Source: Tubiluchus corallicola
Taxonomy: Eukaryota; Priapulida; Priapulimorpha; Priapulimorphida; Tubiluchidae
DNA: 64,000 bases
Assembly: GCA_030141605.1 (NCBI GenBank)
Contig: JAQGDQ010002369.1
Location: 62,001 to 126,000 of the forward strand
Reading direction: 5' to 3'
The stretch's first letter is position 1. Each line of letters opens with the position of its first letter. Positions 59,785 through 64,000 of the stretch are shown one piece after another. A program made the position numbers and the translations under genes. The notes beneath the pieces were generated by a model, which had not been told where the DNA came from, made no database searches, and saw nothing but the letters and a program-made list of their open reading frames with translations.

Positions 59785-61213
59785 TCCTTCCAAAGAATTT
59801 CAATATTGAAGGTAAAATGGTCTTCGTCAACCAAAGGTCAGCTGCTTTTCGGATACCTTGGTTGTATGTTGGATAGGGATGGATGATCTGGGCTAGTTTT
59901 TTGAGAGGGAACTTCGCGTGAATGGCAACCGAAATCTCAAGGAGCATTTCACCGGAACGGGGGCCTATGATCGTCGCGCCTAAAATTTGCGAACTCCATT
60001 TTTTTGTAACGATGATGATCATTCCTTCCGTCCGTCCCTGGCATATAGCCCGGTCGACTTCTGAAAAGGGAATTTTATAGGTAGCAACACCATAGTCTCC
60101 AAATTGTTCGATGGCATCTTTTTCTAAAAGCCCAATACTGGCAATCTCAGGATCGGTAAAGGTAGCTCGGGGAATGGGCTGCCTCTTATCAAGACGCTTC
60201 ATAAAAGGTCCCGGTAAAAGTAAAGAGGTCAAAACGGCTCGTCCATGGTTTTCTGCACGATGAGTGAAGTAGGGAGGGCCCACGATATCTCCGACAGCAA
60301 AAATATTGGAACTGCTCGTACGTGCATAGTTATCGATCCAAATCCCATTGTCTGAGCACTTTACTTTTGCTGCTTCCAGTTCGAGTCCCTCTACATTGGG
60401 TCTTCTTCCAACCGAGATGAGCAATTGGTCTCCCTTGATTTCTTTAGTCTTTCCTTCCTGTTCAATGTGAAGGGTAAATTCCTGATTCGAAAAGCCGACT
60501 TTCTTTGTTTCAGCATTCATTTCAAAGGCAACGCCATCTTTTTTCATCGCTTCCATGAGGATTGTAGAGGCCTCTTCAGGTTCTCGTGCCAAAAGCTGGG
60601 AGTGTTTATGGATTAAGATGACTTGCGACCCAATCCGTTGAAAGGCCTGTGCTAATTCGCAGCCAATGGGACCTCCTCCTAAAATAATAAGCCGGTTGGG
60701 AACGGATTTTAGATCGAAAACGGTTTCATTAGTCAAGTAGGGGGTTTCATTCAAGCCGTCAATCGAAGGAACGAAAGGATGGGATCCTGTGGCGATGATG
60801 ATCTTTTTCCCATGAACTTCCTGTTGCTTTCCGTCAGCATCTGTTGCGACAAGGGTATGAGGGTCTTTGAAGGACGCTTTTGCTGTAATAGTATCGATGC
60901 CATGTTTTTTTAGAGCTTCGGCATCTTCATGGGAACGAATAAAAGAGACGATTTTCCTGACTCTTTTCAAGACTGGATCAGACTGCTCTTTTGCTCCCGT
61001 TAACTCGATTCCTACATCGGAAGCACTTTTAATATGATGCGCGGTATCTGCAGAGGTAATCAGAGATTTGCTGGGAACACACCCGAAATTGGTGCAGTCT
61101 CCCCCATAATTTCCCCGCTCGATCATGAGGGTTTTTTTCCCGGCTTTCGCACAACCTATGGCTACGACAAGCCCACCGGCTCCAGCACCAATTACGATAA
61201 CATCATACTTCAT
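59759..61213 (-). CDS. Mercuric reductase/lipoamide dehydrogenase-like flavoprotein
   Basis: A 484-residue class I pyridine-nucleotide disulfide oxidoreductase: FAD motif DVIVIGAGAGGLVVAIGCAKAG, redox disulfide GGDCTNFGCVPSK, NAD(P) motif LIILGGGPIGCELAQAFQRIG, VGRRPNVEGL, and the interface end ATIIGPRSGEMLLEISVAIHAK with HPYPTYNQG. It lacks the extra Cys of true mercuric reductase, so Hg reduction is unlikely. Paired with a VTT protein, as in many bacteria, its electron partner is not known. First gene of the operon; ATG 61211-61213 is chosen by homology although the ribosome site is weak. Confidence 0.85.
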   Translation of the reverse strand: MKYDVIVIGAGAGGLVVAIGCAKAGKKTLMIERGNYGGDCTNFGCVPSKSLITSADTAHHIKSASDVGIELTGAKEQSDPVLKRVRKIVSFIRSHEDAEALKKHGIDTITAKASFKDPHTLVATDADGKQQEVHGKKIIIATGSHPFVPSIDGLNETPYLTNETVFDLKSVPNRLIILGGGPIGCELAQAFQRIGSQVILIHKHSQLLAREPEEASTILMEAMKKDGVAFEMNAETKKVGFSNQEFTLHIEQEGKTKEIKGDQLLISVGRRPNVEGLELEAAKVKCSDNGIWIDNYARTSSSNIFAVGDIVGPPYFTHRAENHGRAVLTSLLLPGPFMKRLDKRQPIPRATFTDPEIASIGLLEKDAIEQFGDYGVATYKIPFSEVDRAICQGRTEGMIIIVTKKWSSQILGATIIGPRSGEMLLEISVAIHAKFPLKKLAQIIHPYPTYNQGIRKAADLWLTKTILPSILKFFGRNGKRKEKK

Positions 61214-61350
61214 AGGTAAAGAATACATCAGACTAGCATGCAAAAGTCTATAAAAATTTGCTTTTCAGTGGAACATTCGATTGGTATAAGAAGAAGAACC
61301 TCTCCGAACCAAGAATCGACAGAAATTTATTATTTGGATAGGTTCATTAT

Positions 61351-64000
61351 ATGTCCAAAAAAACTGCTGAAGGAAAACGTCTAGAAGAAAATCGGGAGAA
61401 GGTCCGTCGCTGGTCCCGATGGGGTCCTTATTTGACCGAAAGGCAATGGGGAACAGTTCGTGAGGACTACAGTGCTGATGGTTCTGCGTGGAAGAATTTC
61501 CCTTATGAACAGGCTCCCTTCCGAGCGTACCGATGGGGCGAAGACGGAATAGGGGGTATTTCTGACAACCACCAAAGAGTTTGCTTTGCGCCTGCCTTTT
61601 GGAATGGAAAAGATCCAATTCTGAAAGAAAGGCTTTTCGGTTTGGCCGGCGGGGAAGGAAATCATGGAGAGGACATTAAGGAATATTATTTCTACCTCGA
61701 CAATACTCCGACCCATTCCTACATGAAATATCTTTATAAATATCCTCATGAAAAATTTCCCGAGTTTGAACTGCGTAAAGAAGCAATGGCCAGAGGAACG
61801 AAAGAACCCGAGTATGAACTTCTTGAAACAGGAGTATTTCATGACAGTGATTTCTATGACATTTTCATCGAGTATGCAAAAGCAAATGATGAAGATGATT
61901 TTTTGATCAATATTCATGTATTCAACCGCTCAAAAAAGAAAGGAAAAATTCATGTCCTGCCCACGATTTGGTTTCGAAATACATGGAGCTGGGGACGTGC
62001 TGAAAAAAATATGTCCCTCAAGCACCAGGATAATAAGATCGAGATAGATCATCCTACGTTAGGGAAGCGGTATTTGTATTTCGAAGATGATCTCGAGCTT
62101 CTTTTTACGGAAAATGAAACGAATAACAAAAAGCTCTACGGTGAGAAAAACAAGACGCCCTTTGTTAAGGATGCTTTTCATGAATATGTCATCCATGATC
62201 GAAAGGATGCCGTTAACCCCGAAAAGGTAGGAACAAAGGCGGCCGTTCATCACATCCTGGAGCTGGAAGGGAAAAAAGATCATTCCATACGCCTTCGCCT
62301 CACAAAAGAACCTTCGCTTTCGACTCCTTTCAAACAGTTTGATTCTTTGATGAAGCAAAGACAAAAAGAGGCGGACGAGTTTTATCATTCCTTTCAGCCG
62401 GAAAATTTGTCTGCTGATAGAAAAGACATACAGAGACAGGCCTTTGCAGGACTTCTGTGGAGTAAACAATTTTATCATTTTGTCGTTGAAGAGTGGTTGG
62501 AAGGGGATGACCCTAAACAACCACCCCCCGAATCGAGGAAACAGGGAAGAAATGCAAACTGGATCCATGTTTACAATGATGACATTCTGTCTGTGCCCGA
62601 TAAATGGGAGTATCCCTGGTTTGCTTCCTGGGACACAGCTTTTCATACGATTCCGCTAGCTATTGTCGATCCTGAATTTGCCAAAAAGCAGCTAACTCTT
62701 CTTACCCGTGAATGGTATATGCATCCCAACGGACAGATTCCTTCTTACGAGTGGAATTTTTCCGATGTCAATCCTCCTGTTCAAGCCTGGGCTGCCTGGA
62801 GGATTTATAAAATTGAGCAAAAGAAATTTGGTAGAGAAGACAAAACATTTTTGGCATCGATTTTTCAAAAGCTCCTTCTCTATTTCACCTGGTGGGTGAA
62901 TCGAAAAGATGCTGAAGGAAAAAACGTTTTCCAGGGAGGATTTTTAGGTCTCGATAATGTGAGTATTTTCAACCGTAGCGATGAACTTCCTTTGGGCGGA
63001 AGCCTTACACAATCTGATGCGACGAGCTGGATGGGGATGTTTTGTCTGAATATGTGGACGATCGCCATGGAACTGGCCCAGACCGATTCTTCCTATGAGG
63101 ATATGGCGAGCAAATTCTTTGAGCATTTTCTCTATATTGCTGATGCGATCAACTATTCCCGGAAAAGAGACATGCCAACTCTTTGGAATGAAGAAGAAGG
63201 CTTTTATTTTGATCTGTTGCACTCAGTAGACGGCTCTCACATGCATTTGAAAATCCACTCTATAGTAGGTCTCATTCCTCTTCTTGCTGTGGCAACATTG
63301 GAAGAAGATCAACTCGATCGGATGAAAGGATTTAAAAGACGATTCGAATGGTTTTTGAACAACCGTCATGATCTTTGCCAGGAAGTGGCATCACTGCGAA
63401 AAGTCGGTGTGCATCATCGAAGAATTCTCTCTTTAGTGAATCAGGATCAGTTGAAAAAGATTCTATCAAAAATGCTCGATGAAAAGGAATTCTTCAGTCC
63501 TCATGGGATCCGGTCCCTTTCTCTCTTTCATAAGGATAACCCTCTTGTTCTGCCTTGCGGCGATCATTCTCTTCAAATCTCATATGAACCGGGAGAGTCA
63601 ACAGAAGCTCTTTTTGGTGGAAATTCCAACTGGAGAGGCCCCGTATGGTTCCCTCTGAATTTTCTACTGATCGAAGCATTGCAAAAGTTTCATCACTATT
63701 ATGGTGATGAATTCAAAGTCGAATGCCCGACAGGATCGGGAAATATGGTGACTCTCTGGGATGCTGCCGGTGAGATTGCCAGACGCCTTATTACTCTTTT
63801 TGAAAGAGATAAAGAAGGGAATAGGCCATTTGACGGAGAAGTTACGACCTTTCAGAAAGATCCTCTTTGGAAAGATTATATTCTATTTAATGAGTATTTC
63901 GATGGAGATACCGGCAAAGGTCTGGGAGCAAACCATCAGACTGGCTGGACGGCCCTAGTTGCCAAACTCATCCAGCAATATGGTGAACCAGGCGATCATC
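61351..64000 (+). CDS. MGH1-like glucosidase (GH63-related), partial at the 3' end
   Basis: An 883-codon open frame that runs off the window; the usual length of the family is about 890. An N-terminal beta domain (SRWGPYLTERQWGTVREDYSADGSAWKNFP) precedes an (alpha/alpha)6 barrel with WEYPWFASWDTAFHTIPLAIVDPEFAKKQL, GQIPSYEWNFSDVNPPVQAWA, LGLDNVSIFNR, TQSDATSWMGMFCLNMW and NSNWRGPVWFPLNFLLIEALQKF. The two acidic catalytic positions expected in WDTAFH and the later region are present. No signal peptide. It may release glucose from an alpha-glucoside such as glycogen debris or a glucosylglycerate-type solute. It stands alone behind a TGAACCTAT-type motif at 61336-61346. Confidence 0.85.
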   Translation, partial: MSKKTAEGKRLEENREKVRRWSRWGPYLTERQWGTVREDYSADGSAWKNFPYEQAPFRAYRWGEDGIGGISDNHQRVCFAPAFWNGKDPILKERLFGLAGGEGNHGEDIKEYYFYLDNTPTHSYMKYLYKYPHEKFPEFELRKEAMARGTKEPEYELLETGVFHDSDFYDIFIEYAKANDEDDFLINIHVFNRSKKKGKIHVLPTIWFRNTWSWGRAEKNMSLKHQDNKIEIDHPTLGKRYLYFEDDLELLFTENETNNKKLYGEKNKTPFVKDAFHEYVIHDRKDAVNPEKVGTKAAVHHILELEGKKDHSIRLRLTKEPSLSTPFKQFDSLMKQRQKEADEFYHSFQPENLSADRKDIQRQAFAGLLWSKQFYHFVVEEWLEGDDPKQPPPESRKQGRNANWIHVYNDDILSVPDKWEYPWFASWDTAFHTIPLAIVDPEFAKKQLTLLTREWYMHPNGQIPSYEWNFSDVNPPVQAWAAWRIYKIEQKKFGREDKTFLASIFQKLLLYFTWWVNRKDAEGKNVFQGGFLGLDNVSIFNRSDELPLGGSLTQSDATSWMGMFCLNMWTIAMELAQTDSSYEDMASKFFEHFLYIADAINYSRKRDMPTLWNEEEGFYFDLLHSVDGSHMHLKIHSIVGLIPLLAVATLEEDQLDRMKGFKRRFEWFLNNRHDLCQEVASLRKVGVHHRRILSLVNQDQLKKILSKMLDEKEFFSPHGIRSLSLFHKDNPLVLPCGDHSLQISYEPGESTEALFGGNSNWRGPVWFPLNFLLIEALQKFHHYYGDEFKVECPTGSGNMVTLWDAAGEIARRLITLFERDKEGNRPFDGEVTTFQKDPLWKDYILFNEYFDGDTGKGLGANHQTGWTALVAKLIQQYGEPGDH

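Noticed and set aside
59759-61213. True mercuric reductase
   Set aside because: The N-terminal HMA domain and C-terminal Cys pair that bind mercury are missing.
61381-61917. Minus-strand frames inside the glucosidase gene
   Set aside because: They are shadows of the plus-strand frame, which is open from 61351 to the window end and has family motifs.
1-64000. CRISPR array or prophage
   Set aside because: No series of regularly spaced repeats and no phage structural genes were seen; an integrase is absent even from the tRNA-flanked island.

Overview
The window looks like a chromosomal piece of a Chlamydiae-lineage bacterium, most likely an environmental (Parachlamydiales-type) one. The marks are a stand-alone SWIB-domain protein, a cytosolic NtrC-type kinase/regulator pair of the CtcB/CtcC kind, several small proteins with hydrophobic segments, candidate host-directed proteins (Fic, a YopT-like cysteine protease fold, a GT34-like transferase, a RING-like finger), and ordinary chlamydial housekeeping genes (recO, hpf, prfB, truA, ispD, yebC). 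Lineage is inferred from gene content only; no rRNA is present.

Layout. 1-1983: the end of a glycosyltransferase, a beta-barrel-like protein, recO and an intact tRNA-Arg(UCG). 2023-7631: a biotin island (bioB, bioF, bioD, bioA and a ferritin-like di-iron protein, with a divergent winged-helix gene), bracketed by the 5' half and the 3' half of a decayed second tRNA-Arg copy. bioD is frameshifted. 7675-17877: a P3A-type proton ATPase, then on the minus strand a carbon operon: sugar porter, phosphoketolase, acetate kinase, glucan phosphorylase and a histidine phosphatase. Together these could turn imported sugar or glycogen into acetyl phosphate, acetate and ATP. 17958-22403: an exported hydrolase, a small membrane protein, a methyltransferase with an SRPBCC protein, YchJ, HPF, and a restriction-type N-terminal domain protein. 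22373-26841: two DUF115 proteins around a MORN-like protein, interrupted by a 167-bp near-perfect palindromic element. 26909-28407: a class II Fic protein behind repeated palindromes.

28595-33359: the NtrC-type pair, an M15-like lipoprotein, a palindromic repeat, tRNA-Leu(CAA), and an operator-controlled winged-helix plus nucleotidyltransferase pair resembling a toxin-antitoxin operon. The winged-helix protein is a paralogue of the one beside the biotin genes. 33365-39357: an accessory region of AT-rich spacers and unfamiliar proteins, including the GT34-like protein, a frameshifted small gene, a coiled-coil protein behind a structured leader, and the RING-like protein. 39365-45544: an esterase, two paralogous membrane sulfatase-fold proteins, and a thioredoxin reductase-thioredoxin fusion that carries a signal peptide.

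45676-64000: HAD phosphatase, truA, ispD, SWIB, a UDP-sugar pyrophosphorylase-like protein with an N-terminal signal, prfB with its programmed +1 frameshift, two GNATs, a SprT-like metalloprotein, yebC, pabB, pabC, the YopT-like protein, a flavoprotein/VTT/CDP-alcohol transferase operon, and most of a large MGH1-like glucosidase that runs off the end. The most unusual items are the split-tRNA biotin island with its di-iron protein, the secreted TrxR-Trx fusion, and the accessory proteins at 27-39 kb and 57 kb.
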